A DNA stretch of 64,000 bases from Polaribacter dokdonensis (GTDB lineage Bacteria > Bacteroidota > Bacteroidia > Flavobacteriales > Flavobacteriaceae): the NCBI RefSeq assembly GCF_024362345.1, contig NZ_CP101505.1, positions 2,811,501 to 2,875,500 on the forward strand, read 5' to 3'. Shown one piece after another: positions 17,601 to 24,330 of this stretch (positions are counted from its first letter, which is position 1; every line of letters begins with the position of its first letter). A program made the position numbers and the translations under genes. Under the pieces are notes generated by a model, which did not search any database, had not been told where the DNA came from, and saw nothing but the letters and a program-made list of their open reading frames with translations.

Positions 17601-17991
17601 TCACTGTAAATTGAGATCCATCATTTCTAAAACAAGAAACTTGTCCATCAGGAATAACAGGGTTATGAAACTGTGTAATCTGTATATTTTTAGGATTATC
17701 TGGATATTCGTAATGTTTACGATCCCAAGAAATCACTTCATTTTCAAACGTAGATTTTACAGCTTTACCAAAATAGATTGCTTTGGTAATTGCTTCCTTG
17801 TTAATAGAAGGTAAAACACCCATTTGCCCAGTACAAACTGAACATATATTTGTATTTGGATGAGCAGATTCTGTATTTGCGCAAGAACAAAATAACTTGG
17901 TTTTTGTGTTTAAACGAACGTGAGTTTCTAAACCAATTACAAGTTCTAGCTCGTGTTTTTTTAATAAATCATTCAATTTCTCTAGTTCCAT
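14653..17991 (-). CDS. gatB-aspS: Fused GatB amidotransferase subunit and aspartyl-tRNA synthetase
   Basis: This 1112-residue protein joins two enzymes. Residues 1-475 are GatB: IGLETHVRLNT, a CxC..CxxC zinc site (Cys35, 37, 50, 53), EEDAAKL, NKAGVPLIEIVTEP, TEIKNLNS and a helical tail. A low-complexity linker (about 478-505, SEKRKAKSE) follows. Residues about 515-1112 are a bacterial-type AspRS: OB fold with AGWVASVRDHGELIFIDLRD, motif 2 FRDEDSRGDRQPEFTQLD (about 738), a GAD insertion, and motif 3 GGIAWGVDRLMM. GatCAB converts Asp-tRNA(Asn) to Asn-tRNA(Asn), so tethering it to AspRS would make a covalent transamidosome. His550 in RDHG matches non-discriminating AspRS. It overlaps the gatA stop by one base. 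Confidence 0.93.
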   Translation of the reverse strand: MELEKLNDLLKKHELELVIGLETHVRLNTKTKLFCSCANTESAHPNTNICSVCTGQMGVLPSINKEAITKAIYFGKAVKSTFENEVISWDRKHYEYPDNPKNIQITQFHNPVIPDGQVSCFRNDGSQFTVNLTQVHIEEDAAKLMHEKKVSLVDFNKAGVPLIEIVTEPCIRHIEDASTYAQYIQRIVQNLKISEANLEKGEFKSDVSVSLRKKHSYNLNPRTEIKNLNSFKFMIEALKEEVEKQLNYYIEHKEFRPDQTTVLFDADLKQTKTMRKKEFEADYRFISEPDLPFVSIKNVVESIDVDVSSLPFAVESILIKGDVLPQDAKFFTSDSLRSETFIAINNVIKDPSFVAKTLVNNIGADEYKDIHDVNHLIEIFQLFKAEKITAVLVQNAIIRYLKDRKFDYNKYFEENTISEEKIKLAVLKVITENEAIANDIKAGNQGKAGILVGKVIKIIGKGASGKVIRQEILHAVSDSPLAIGNQQTANSEKRKAKSENQQKSTEVEELQKTPIIIKDKYRTHKISEISEDSINLKITLAGWVASVRDHGELIFIDLRDSSYQIFQVRLSRETFPNLDELVKLKAETVIMVTGVVVQRREDDYNAGLRTGKIELETSALEILNLSKTLPFEIKRAMKTNETTRFQYKFLDHRNDEVRKAIVNRHKVIKLLRDILDEEEFLEIETPILTAGTDEGAREFIVPTRKQAGSFYTLPQAPQQFKQMLMVGGFEKYFQIARCFRDEDSRGDRQPEFTQLDIEMAYASMQQIIDLNTKMFNEVVQKIYGKKWILHPFEVITYKEAMDKYGCDRPDLRYGLEMQDITEIVKDTTFQVFSKPIDEGGIVKCIKVSAEEQGNKRMSKGQIENLTAIAQQNGLGGLAYIIVNENDLQSPIIKFLGEEIARNIIKATDAQIGDIVFFSAADYTTANKALDAVRQEMGRILKLINPKELRPAWVVDFPMFEKTDEGRWTFTHNPFSMPAVYDLEKHMNGEGEEIGTIIAQQYDLILNGYEIGGGSVRAHKAEILEATYKNMGYNKEEMLKSVGTMYKAFQYGAPPHGGIAWGVDRLMMILEKKASIREVMAFPKTGTSEDLLFNAPSILSDKKIEEMNVKIIK
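16493..16520. repeat. Tandem heptanucleotide repeat, four copies of TTTTCGC
   Basis: Four exact head-to-tail copies of a 7-bp unit lie inside the coding sequence of the GatB-AspRS linker. Because seven is not a multiple of three, gain or loss of one unit would shift the frame between the two enzymes. On the coding strand it translates to the SEKRKAKSE run. Confidence 0.95.
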
Positions 17992-19394
17992 TATATCAAA
18001 TCATTTAAGAAATTAGCGAATTGTAAAACCAAAGCATCATTATTTTTTGATGCAGAAATTTGCAAGCCTGTTGCAGTTCCTTTTGGTATTGTTAACGTTG
18101 GTAATTGACCTAAACTAAATCCAACAGTATAAGCATCAGATAAATACATTGCTAAAGGATCGTTTAAGCTGTCTCCAATTTTTGGAGGTGTATTTGGTGT
18201 TACTGGCGATAAAATAATATCAACTTCTTTAAAGTCTTTTTCAAAATTATCAGAAATCTGATCCCTTAAGTTTAAGCCTTTTAAGTAAATTTCATCTGAA
18301 AAACCTTGTGATAAAACTTGATTACCACCAACAATTCTTCTTTTAGATTCTTCAGAAAAATTTTCTGAACGTGTAATGGAGTAGGTGTCTTTTAAGTTAT
18401 CACCTTCAATCCTTGATCCGTAATTTGTGCCATCTAATCTCGATAAATTAGAAGCTGTTTCAGCCATTGCTAAAGTATAATATGTAGAGACTAAGGTGTC
18501 AGATTCAAAAAAGTCTAATTCTTTTACTTCAATTCCTTTTCCTTTTATTTTTTCCATGGATGCTAAAAAATCTGCTTTTATTTGGCTATCAATAGCATCA
18601 CTTTCTATAAAGTTTTTAAAATAACCAATGGTTTTTATTTCATCAGTATTTAAAATAGTTTCTTTGGATATTTTTTCTGATTGATAAGTAGTTTGATCTT
18701 TTATGTCTTTACCACTCATTACATTTAAAACGATTCTAATATCTTCTATCGATTTTGCAATTGGCCCAACGCAATCTGTAGATGATGCGTATGCCATAAT
18801 TCCAAAACGAGAAATTCTACCATAAGTTGGTTTTAATCCGAAGACATTATTATAACCTGCTGGCTGACGAATTGAACCTCCTGTATCTCCACCAATAGAA
18901 AAAACGGTGTAATCTTTAGCAACATTAACAGCAGAACCACCACTTGAACCTCCTGAAACTAAATCAGAATTAATGGCGTTTTTTACAGCACCAAAAATGG
19001 TGTTTTCAGAAGATGAACCATGACCAAAAGAATCGCAATTTTCTTTTACTAAAGGTATTGCACCTGCATCTAATAATTTCTGAATTGCTGTTGCTGTATA
19101 AGCAGATTTGTAATTCTTTAGTAAATCAGAACTTGCAGTTGTATAAGTTCCTTGAAGCATATAAACATCTTTAATTCCGAAAGGAATTCCTTCTAAAAGT
19201 CCGATTTCTTGTCCGCTTTCAATTTTAGCATCAACTTTTGTGGCCAATTCTAAAGCTATTTTATCTAATAAAGAATTTACAGAATTGTAAGTATTAGATT
19301 TTAGTAAATCTAATCTGTCTTGTACTAATTTTGTACAAGTAAATTCTTTGGCCATCAATTGCTGATGGATTTTGTGTATTTGTGATTCCATCAT
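17991..19394 (-). CDS. gatA: Glutamyl/aspartyl-tRNA amidotransferase subunit A
   Basis: This 467-residue amidase-signature protein generates ammonia from glutamine and activates the mischarged tRNA for transamidation together with GatB. The catalytic Ser-cisSer-Lys triad is visible: Lys75 in GIKDV, Ser150 in VSGGSSGGSA and Ser174 in GGDTGGSIRQP, with spacing that matches the well-studied GatA enzymes. The ATG at 19394 directly abuts the gatC stop (TAAATG); a second in-frame ATG follows immediately. It lies second in a gatC-gatA-gatB::aspS operon, so all three GatCAB subunits and the synthetase are encoded together. Confidence 0.95.
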   Translation of the reverse strand: MMESQIHKIHQQLMAKEFTCTKLVQDRLDLLKSNTYNSVNSLLDKIALELATKVDAKIESGQEIGLLEGIPFGIKDVYMLQGTYTTASSDLLKNYKSAYTATAIQKLLDAGAIPLVKENCDSFGHGSSSENTIFGAVKNAINSDLVSGGSSGGSAVNVAKDYTVFSIGGDTGGSIRQPAGYNNVFGLKPTYGRISRFGIMAYASSTDCVGPIAKSIEDIRIVLNVMSGKDIKDQTTYQSEKISKETILNTDEIKTIGYFKNFIESDAIDSQIKADFLASMEKIKGKGIEVKELDFFESDTLVSTYYTLAMAETASNLSRLDGTNYGSRIEGDNLKDTYSITRSENFSEESKRRIVGGNQVLSQGFSDEIYLKGLNLRDQISDNFEKDFKEVDIILSPVTPNTPPKIGDSLNDPLAMYLSDAYTVGFSLGQLPTLTIPKGTATGLQISASKNNDALVLQFANFLNDLI

Positions 19395-19664
19395 TTATTC
19401 CTCAATTACTTTAGAAACTACTAAATAACCGTTTTTCTCTTTTGGAAAATTCTCTATGATTATCTCTTTCTCTAAAGAAGAACTATTTATGACTAAATCT
19501 TCTCTTAAATCATTTACAGAAACAGCATTGTTATGATTTTTATTAAAGGCATTTGCATTATTAGAGTTTGCATTTTTAATTACATCAAATAATTTATTTA
19601 CAGCCTCAGATGGTTGGGCTCCCTTAATACTAGACAAAATGTCTACTGTCATAATTTTACTCAT
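19395..19664 (-). CDS. gatC: Divergent, asparagine-rich GatC subunit
   Basis: The 89-residue product has the GatC C-terminus: VNDLREDLVINSSSLEKEI followed by FPKEKNGYLVVSKVIEE, the part that wraps between GatA and GatB. The N-terminal region does not read like a normal GatC helix. After a short segment it enters a stretch (about residues 30-51) in which roughly ten of 21 residues are Asn (NANSNNANAFNKNHNN). The position directly before gatA supports the assignment. The Asn-rich stretch means translation needs many Asn-tRNA(Asn), the product of the very enzyme complex encoded here. The gene lies 20 bases behind the attenuator hairpin. Confidence 0.82.
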   Translation of the reverse strand: MSKIMTVDILSSIKGAQPSEAVNKLFDVIKNANSNNANAFNKNHNNAVSVNDLREDLVINSSSLEKEIIIENFPKEKNGYLVVSKVIEE

Positions 19665-19683
19665 TTTCTTATAATTTAATGCA

Positions 19684-19711
19684 TAAAAAAACCTTCCAAA
19701 TTAGGAAGGTT
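19684..19711 (-). terminator. Attenuator terminator in the gatC leader
   Basis: On the minus strand AACCTTCC (19704-19711) pairs with GGAAGGTT (19690-19697) across a six-base loop, followed by a T run, all before the gatC ATG at 19664. This is a terminator inside the 5' leader, as in amino-acid attenuators. Confidence 0.85.
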
Positions 19712-19734
19712 ATATAAATATCTGAATAAACAAC

Positions 19735-19742
19735 AACCTTCC
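19735..19742 (-). promoter_or_regulatory. Antiterminator arm of the gatC leader
   Basis: The minus strand reads GGAAGGTT, perfectly complementary (8 bp) to the left arm of the terminator (19704-19711). Pairing here would prevent terminator formation. It begins 5 bases after the stop codon of the Asn-rich leader ORF, so a ribosome finishing that ORF would cover it, while one stalled on Asn codons would leave it free. Confidence 0.75.
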
Positions 19743-19746
19743 TTAC

Positions 19747-19794
19747 CTATAAATTAGGATTAATGAAATTAAGATTGTTATTAATGATTCTCAT
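19747..19794 (-). CDS. Asparagine-rich leader peptide of the gatCAB-aspS operon
   Basis: This short ORF reads MRIINNNLNFINPNL: six Asn in 15 residues, including three consecutive Asn codons. It lies between a TAnnTTTG promoter match (19814-19821) and the terminator/antiterminator hairpins before gatC. The layout mirrors the Trp leader on the other side of the same intergenic region (Trp codons, then a 2:3 antiterminator and a 3:4 terminator). The inferred role: when Asn-tRNA(Asn) is scarce the ribosome stalls, the antiterminator forms, and the Asn-tRNA-making operon is transcribed. CCTA/TAGG and CTTA/TAAG complementarity near its 3' end could form the 1:2 hairpin. Translation is not proven. 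Confidence 0.75.
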   Translation of the reverse strand: MRIINNNLNFINPNL

Positions 19795-19813
19795 AATTAG
19801 TATTCTATAATCG

Positions 19814-19821
19814 CAAATATA
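19814..19821 (-). promoter_or_regulatory. -7 promoter element for the gatC leader
   Basis: The minus strand reads TATATTTG, a full TAnnTTTG match, 19 bases upstream of the Asn leader ATG. I see no clear -33 TTTG. Confidence 0.6.
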
Positions 19822-20167
19822 TGTAGAATGAATGCTATAAAAATCGATTTTTATTAATTTTATTTAAGACTTATTGTTTTGATAATAATCTTAAATTTAA
19901 ATATCAATCTGATAATAATTTTAAGAAAATGCACTAAAAATTTGTAGTTAAATTAATAGCGCATTCTTTTAATTCATTAAATTCAAATCCAACATAAGTT
20001 CGGAGCTGTAAATAAACAAATTATAGTATTAATTATAAACATTATTTATATTTTAGGTTACATATTTATTGTTTATATCTTTTTTAGGTAATAAAATGAT
20101 AGTTGATTTCTAAATAATATAGGTTTTACTTTAAATTGCTTAATTCTTTAAAATTTGTTAGATATAA
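19822..20167. other. AT-rich divergent regulatory region between gatC and trp leaders
   Basis: This stretch of about 345 bases has no convincing gene. It separates two divergent attenuator-controlled operons. It holds a direct repeat GATAATAAT-Y-TTAA at 19881-19894 and 19911-19924 (30 bp apart). I cannot identify a specific binding protein. Confidence 0.6.
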
Positions 20168-20199
20168 TTTGCGCAAATAAAAAACCATTTTTACATTTG
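20168..20199 (+). promoter_or_regulatory. trp operon promoter
   Basis: A TTTG at 20168-20171 and a TACATTTG at 20192-20199 match the Bacteroidota -33 and -7 elements with a 20-base spacer. The leader ATG (20207) lies only 7 bases after the -7 box, so the leader mRNA would have almost no 5' untranslated region. Confidence 0.75.
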
Positions 20200-20206
20200 T
20201 AACATA

Positions 20207-20257
20207 ATGATTAACAAACAAAACATATCTTGGTGGTGGAACTCTCTTAATAAATAA
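20207..20257 (+). CDS. trpL: Trp operon leader peptide
   Basis: A 16-codon ORF encodes MINKQNISWWWNSLNK with three consecutive Trp codons (20231-20239). Trp is rare, so a WWW run immediately before a terminator hairpin and trpE is diagnostic of ribosome-mediated attenuation. The end of the ORF overlaps the first hairpin (20242-20249 pairing with 20255-20262, seven of eight bases). A ribosome stalled at the Trp codons would disrupt that hairpin and free the antiterminator. Confidence 0.9.
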   Translation: MINKQNISWWWNSLNK

Positions 20258-20317
20258 GTGAGACTATACCTGTATGTAAAATATATTAAAAAGGCTTATC
20301 TCACGATAAGCCTTTTT
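20242..20317 (+). promoter_or_regulatory. trp attenuator (pause, antiterminator and terminator hairpins)
   Basis: Three mutually exclusive structures can be drawn. The 1:2 hairpin pairs 20242-20249 with 20255-20262. The 2:3 antiterminator pairs GTGAGA (20258-20263) with TCTCAC (20299-20304). The 3:4 terminator pairs 20288-20300 with 20305-20317 (13 bp, loop TCAC), with a terminal T run. trpE starts 12 bases later. High Trp-tRNA favours termination; low Trp-tRNA favours read-through. Confidence 0.88.
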
Positions 20318-20329
20318 CAATTCAATACA

Positions 20330-21721
20330 ATGAAGAATATAAAATTTAAAACAATACATAAAACTAAAATTGCAGATACAATTACGCCTGTTGGTTTGTA
20401 CTTGCGTATTAGAGATAAGTATGCAAATACTCTTTTATTAGAAAGTTCAGATTATCATAGTAAAGACGAAAGTTTTACATTTATAGCCATTGAGCCTGTA
20501 GTTTCTATAAAGGCAGAAAATCATCATTTATGTTTTTCTCATAAAAATGTAGAAATAGAAAATAAAAAAATTGGTAGAAATTTTAACCAAATATTTGAAG
20601 AGTATAGTAAAAGAATAGAGTTAGACTCTCCTGCAGAATTAAAATCATTTAATGGTTTATATGGTTACACTACTTATGATTCTGTACAGTATTTTGAGAA
20701 TATAGAGTTAACGGTTGATGAGGCTCCTTCAGCTATACCTTTACTACAATACAGTTTTTACAGATTTATTATTGCTATCAATCATTTTAATGATGAAATG
20801 ACTTTGATAGAAAATATTGAAGAAGGTACTGAGTCTAGAATTAAAGAAATTCAAACTTTAATAGATGCACAGACTTTTAATACATATCAATTTGATATTG
20901 TAGGGGAAGAAACTTCTAATGTTAAAGGTGAAGAGTTTATTGAGTATGTAAAGAAAGCAAAAGCACATTGTAAAAGAGGAGATGTTTTTCAGTTGGTTTT
21001 ATCTCGCCAATTTCAACAAAAATTTAAAGGAGATGAGTTTAATGTATACAGAGCTTTACGTTCTATAAATCCATCACCTTATTTATTCTATTTCGATTAC
21101 GGTTCTTTTAAATTAATGGGTTCTTCACCAGAAGCACAGATTAAGATTTCTGCAGGTAAAGCAACCATAAATCCTATTGCTGGTACTTTTAGAAGAACAG
21201 GAGATATGGCTAAAGATATTCAGTTAGGTAAAAAGCTTTCTGAAGATAAAAAAGAAACTGCAGAACATGTAATGCTAGTAGATTTAGCTAGAAACGATTT
21301 AAGTAAACATGCAGATCAAGTAGAAGTAGAGGTCTTTAAAGAAGTGCAATATTTTAGTCATGTTATTCATTTAGTTTCGACTGTAACAGGACAATTAAAA
21401 GGAAATCCAATAGAAATTGTAGGGGATACATTTCCTGCAGGTACTTTAAGTGGTGCACCAAAATATAAGGCAATGCAATTAATTGATACTTATGAAAATC
21501 AATCTAGAGGATTTTATGGTGGTGCAGTTGGTATTATTGGTTTAGATGGCTCTGTAAATTTAGCCATTGCAATACGTTCTTTTGTAAGCAAAAATAAAAC
21601 TTTGTATTATCAAGCAGGAGCAGGAATCGTGATTCACTCAGATGAAGAAAAAGAATTACAAGAAGTAAATAATAAGTTAGCAGCTTTGAAAAAAGCCTTA
21701 ATTCTAGCAGAACAAATTTAA
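20330..21721 (+). CDS. trpE: Anthranilate synthase component I
   Basis: The 463-residue enzyme converts chorismate to anthranilate using ammonia from TrpG. Motifs include the LLLESSD tryptophan-feedback segment near the N-terminus, QLVLSRQFQ, SPYLFYFD, GSSPEAQI, NPIAGTFRRTG, LVDLARNDLSK and PAGTLSGAPKYKAM in the chorismate-binding domain. The ATG at 20330 is chosen: an upstream in-frame GTG (20258) overlaps the attenuator and is not a credible start. The LLES segment suggests that the enzyme is feedback-inhibited by Trp, in addition to the attenuation. Confidence 0.96.
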   Translation: MKNIKFKTIHKTKIADTITPVGLYLRIRDKYANTLLLESSDYHSKDESFTFIAIEPVVSIKAENHHLCFSHKNVEIENKKIGRNFNQIFEEYSKRIELDSPAELKSFNGLYGYTTYDSVQYFENIELTVDEAPSAIPLLQYSFYRFIIAINHFNDEMTLIENIEEGTESRIKEIQTLIDAQTFNTYQFDIVGEETSNVKGEEFIEYVKKAKAHCKRGDVFQLVLSRQFQQKFKGDEFNVYRALRSINPSPYLFYFDYGSFKLMGSSPEAQIKISAGKATINPIAGTFRRTGDMAKDIQLGKKLSEDKKETAEHVMLVDLARNDLSKHADQVEVEVFKEVQYFSHVIHLVSTVTGQLKGNPIEIVGDTFPAGTLSGAPKYKAMQLIDTYENQSRGFYGGAVGIIGLDGSVNLAIAIRSFVSKNKTLYYQAGAGIVIHSDEEKELQEVNNKLAALKKALILAEQI

Positions 21722-21735
21722 AACTAGCTTTTAAA

Positions 21736-22341
21736 ATGAAAATATTAATAATAGATAACTACGATTCATTCACCTACAACTTAGTTCACATGGTTGAAGA
21801 AATTACGGGTACTTTTCCTGCAGTTTTTAGAAACGATGAAATAAGTATTAATCAAGTTGGTGAATTTGATTTAATTATGCTTTCTCCTGGACCTGGAATT
21901 CCAGATGAAGCAGGTATTTTAAAAGAAGTTATTAAAACCTATGCAGGTGTAAAACCTATATTTGGAGTTTGCTTGGGTTTACAAGCAATTACTGAAGTTT
22001 TTGGGGGTAAAATTATCAATCTAAATGATGTGTATCATGGAGTAGCAACAGAAATGAAGGTTACAGATGATAGTGCAGTAATTTTTAAAGATATACCAGC
22101 AATATTTTTAGCTGCACGTTATCATTCTTGGGCAGCAACAGATGAGGGTTTCCCAAATGAATTAAAAGTTACAGCTAGAGATGAAGAAGGATTAATTCAG
22201 GCTATTGAGCATGTTGCTTATCCAATTTCTGCGGTTCAATTTCATCCAGAATCTATTTTAACAGATGTTGGTAAACAGTTGGTGACGAATTTTATCAACT
22301 CTGCAGAGTTGAATGCTGAACTTGATTCAGCATCTAAATAA
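21736..22341 (+). CDS. trpG: Anthranilate synthase component II (glutamine amidotransferase)
   Basis: This 201-residue class I glutamine amidotransferase has the N-terminal IIDNYDSFTYNLVH, oxyanion LSPGPGIP, nucleophile Cys in FGVCLGLQ, and His-Glu in QFHPESILT. It supplies ammonia to TrpE. Such subunits are often shared with folate synthesis (PabA); location in the trp operon makes TrpG the primary assignment. Its 3' end contains a hairpin-forming repeat that recurs just before trpD. Confidence 0.95.
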   Translation: MKILIIDNYDSFTYNLVHMVEEITGTFPAVFRNDEISINQVGEFDLIMLSPGPGIPDEAGILKEVIKTYAGVKPIFGVCLGLQAITEVFGGKIINLNDVYHGVATEMKVTDDSAVIFKDIPAIFLAARYHSWAATDEGFPNELKVTARDEEGLIQAIEHVAYPISAVQFHPESILTDVGKQLVTNFINSAELNAELDSASK

Positions 22342-22367
22342 AAAATATACTGAAATAAATTCAGCAT
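22313..22367 (+). promoter_or_regulatory. Alternative stem-loops at the trpG-trpD junction
   Basis: ATGCTGAA (22313-22320, inside trpG) can pair with TTCAGCAT at 22326-22333 or with a second identical TTCAGCAT at 22360-22367, the latter 3 bases before the trpD ATG. CTGAA/TTCAG (22350-22354 with 22360-22364) is a further competitor. A ribosome finishing trpG would rearrange these, which could couple trpD translation to trpG. Confidence 0.5.
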
Positions 22368-22370
22368 AAT

Positions 22371-23360
22371 ATGAAAGCAATTTTAAATAAATTATACAAT
22401 CACGAAAGGTTAACCAAGCTTGAAGCAAAACAAGTTTTAAAAGACATTGCTTTAGAGAAATATAATGATGCGCATTTGGCTTCTTTTATGACTGTTTTTA
22501 TGATGAGACCAATTACAGTTGATGAACTTGCTGGTTTCAGAGATGCTTTAAAAGAATTAGCCATAAAAATAGATTTATCTGATTTTAATACCATTGATAT
22601 TGTTGGTACAGGAGGTGATGGAAAAGACACCTTTAACATATCTACTTTAACCTCTTTTATTGTTGCAGGTACAGGTCAAAAAGTTGCAAAACATGGTAAC
22701 TATTCTGTGTCTTCTCAATCTGGTTCTTCAGATATGTTAGCCAGTTTTGGTTATGAATTTACGAATGATGAAAACACACTTAAAAATCATTTAGATAAAG
22801 CCAATATTTGTTTTTTACATGCGCCTAAATTTCACCCAGCAATGAAAGCTGTTGGCCCTACAAGAAAGGCTTTAAAATTAAAGACGTTTTTTAATATGCT
22901 TGGGCCCTTGGTAAACCCAAGTTCTCCTAAAAACCACATGTTAGGAACCTTTAATTTAGAGGTTGCACGTTTGTATAACTATATTCTGCAAGATGAAGAT
23001 ATCAACTATGGAATTATTCATGCTTTAGATGGTTATGATGAAATTTCGTTAACTAGCGGATTTAAAATGTTTACTAAAAAAGGAGAGCAATTAATAAACC
23101 CAGAAGATATAGGTCAGCAAAGAATACAACAATCTGAAATTTTTGGAGGAAATTCTGTGGCTGATGCAGCAAAAATTTTTAAGACAATTTTAGAAGGTGA
23201 AGGTACAGAAGCACAAAATAATGTGGTGCTTACAAATGCTGCTTTTGCACTAAAAATTGTAGATGATAAAAAAGCTTTTAGTACTGCCTTTGAGGAAGCA
23301 AAAGCATCTTTATTTGGAGGCAAAGCAAAAGATTGCCTGAATAAATTAATAAACCTATAA
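22371..23360 (+). CDS. trpD: Anthranilate phosphoribosyltransferase
   Basis: The 329-residue enzyme transfers phosphoribose from PRPP to anthranilate. It has the glycine-rich PRPP loop GTGGDGKDTFNIST, KHGNYSVSSQSGSSD, and the MKAVGPTRKALKLKTFFNMLGPLVNP anthranilate/metal region (given here in part as its key MLGPLVNP). It is a single-domain TrpD, not fused to TrpG. The next small gene begins immediately at its stop codon. Confidence 0.95.
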   Translation: MKAILNKLYNHERLTKLEAKQVLKDIALEKYNDAHLASFMTVFMMRPITVDELAGFRDALKELAIKIDLSDFNTIDIVGTGGDGKDTFNISTLTSFIVAGTGQKVAKHGNYSVSSQSGSSDMLASFGYEFTNDENTLKNHLDKANICFLHAPKFHPAMKAVGPTRKALKLKTFFNMLGPLVNPSSPKNHMLGTFNLEVARLYNYILQDEDINYGIIHALDGYDEISLTSGFKMFTKKGEQLINPEDIGQQRIQQSEIFGGNSVADAAKIFKTILEGEGTEAQNNVVLTNAAFALKIVDDKKAFSTAFEEAKASLFGGKAKDCLNKLINL

Positions 23361-23531
23361 ATGACTAAGAAGAAAAATAATTTATACTTAATTATTCCTG
23401 CTTTTCTGTTTGTGGGTATGGCTATAGGTATACAAACAGGCAGTATTGTTAAACAAGGAATTATAGGTTTAATAGTGGGTTTAGTAGTATATATGTTTTT
23501 AAGAATTCGAAACAATAAATTAAAAAAATAA
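23361..23531 (+). CDS. Small two-helix membrane protein in the trp operon
   Basis: This 56-codon ORF begins with an ATG directly after the trpD stop and ends 10 bases before the trpC ATG, which suggests real translation in the operon. The product starts with basic MTKKKN, has two hydrophobic helices (YLIIPAFLFVGMAIGI and GIIGLIVGLVVYMFL) joined by a short polar loop, and ends basic (RIRNNKLKK). I recognise no family. It could be a small membrane adaptor unrelated to tryptophan synthesis. Confidence 0.75.
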   Translation: MTKKKNNLYLIIPAFLFVGMAIGIQTGSIVKQGIIGLIVGLVVYMFLRIRNNKLKK

Positions 23532-23541
23532 AGTCGATAAA

Positions 23542-24330
23542 ATGACAATTTTAGATAAAATAATCGCATTTAAAAAGAAGGAAATTGCTAAAATAAAAGC
23601 AGATGTACCTCTTAAGAAATTAGTAGAAAGTCCTAAATTTAAAAGAACACCAATCTCACTAAAGAAATCTTTATTAGAAGTAGGTTCAACAGGAATTATT
23701 GCTGAGTATAAACGTCAATCACCATCTAAAGGTATCATAAATGATAAAGCAACAATTGCTGAGGTTACAAATGGATATTTAGATGCAAATGTAGCTGCAC
23801 AATCCATATTAACAGACACCTCTTTTTTTGGAGGAACAATGGCAGATTTAATGGAAGCAAGAATAATCAATCAAACAAAACCAATTCTAAGAAAAGATTT
23901 TGTGGTTGATGGTTTTCAAATTGTGGAAGCAAAAGCCATTGGAGCAGATGTAATTTTATTAATAGCTTCTTGTTTAACATCAGAAGAATTAAAAAATTAT
24001 GGAAATTTGGCTACAGATCTAGGTTTAGAGGTTTTATATGAAGTGCATACACAAGAAGATTTAGATAAGATTTCTGATTTAAATAATAAAATTATCGGAA
24101 TTAATAACCGTAATTTAAAAACATTTGAGGTTGATTTAGATCATTCAATAAAACTGGCAAATCAAATTCCAGATACATGTATTAAAGTTTCAGAAAGTGG
24201 AATTTCTGACCCAAGAATTATTATTGGTTTAAAAGAATATGGATTTCAAGGATTTTTAATAGGAGAAAATTTTATGAAAACCGATAACCCTGGAGAAGCT
24301 TGTCAAGATTTTATAAATCAAATTAAATAA
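23542..24330 (+). CDS. trpC: Indole-3-glycerol phosphate synthase
   Basis: This 262-residue TIM-barrel enzyme closes the indole ring from CdRP. Family motifs: IIAEYKRQSPSKG, TDTSFFGG, PILRKDFVVD, ADVILLIAS, LEVLYEVHT, IGINNRNLKTFEVD and VSESGISD. It is monofunctional, with PRAI encoded separately as trpF. Its stop overlaps the ATG of the next gene by one base, so the two are tightly coupled. Confidence 0.96.
   Translation: MTILDKIIAFKKKEIAKIKADVPLKKLVESPKFKRTPISLKKSLLEVGSTGIIAEYKRQSPSKGIINDKATIAEVTNGYLDANVAAQSILTDTSFFGGTMADLMEARIINQTKPILRKDFVVDGFQIVEAKAIGADVILLIASCLTSEELKNYGNLATDLGLEVLYEVHTQEDLDKISDLNNKIIGINNRNLKTFEVDLDHSIKLANQIPDTCIKVSESGISDPRIIIGLKEYGFQGFLIGENFMKTDNPGEACQDFINQIK

Noticed and set aside
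20258..20329. GTG-initiated N-terminal extension of trpE
   Set aside because: The extra 24 residues run through the attenuator terminator and match no anthranilate synthase N-terminus.
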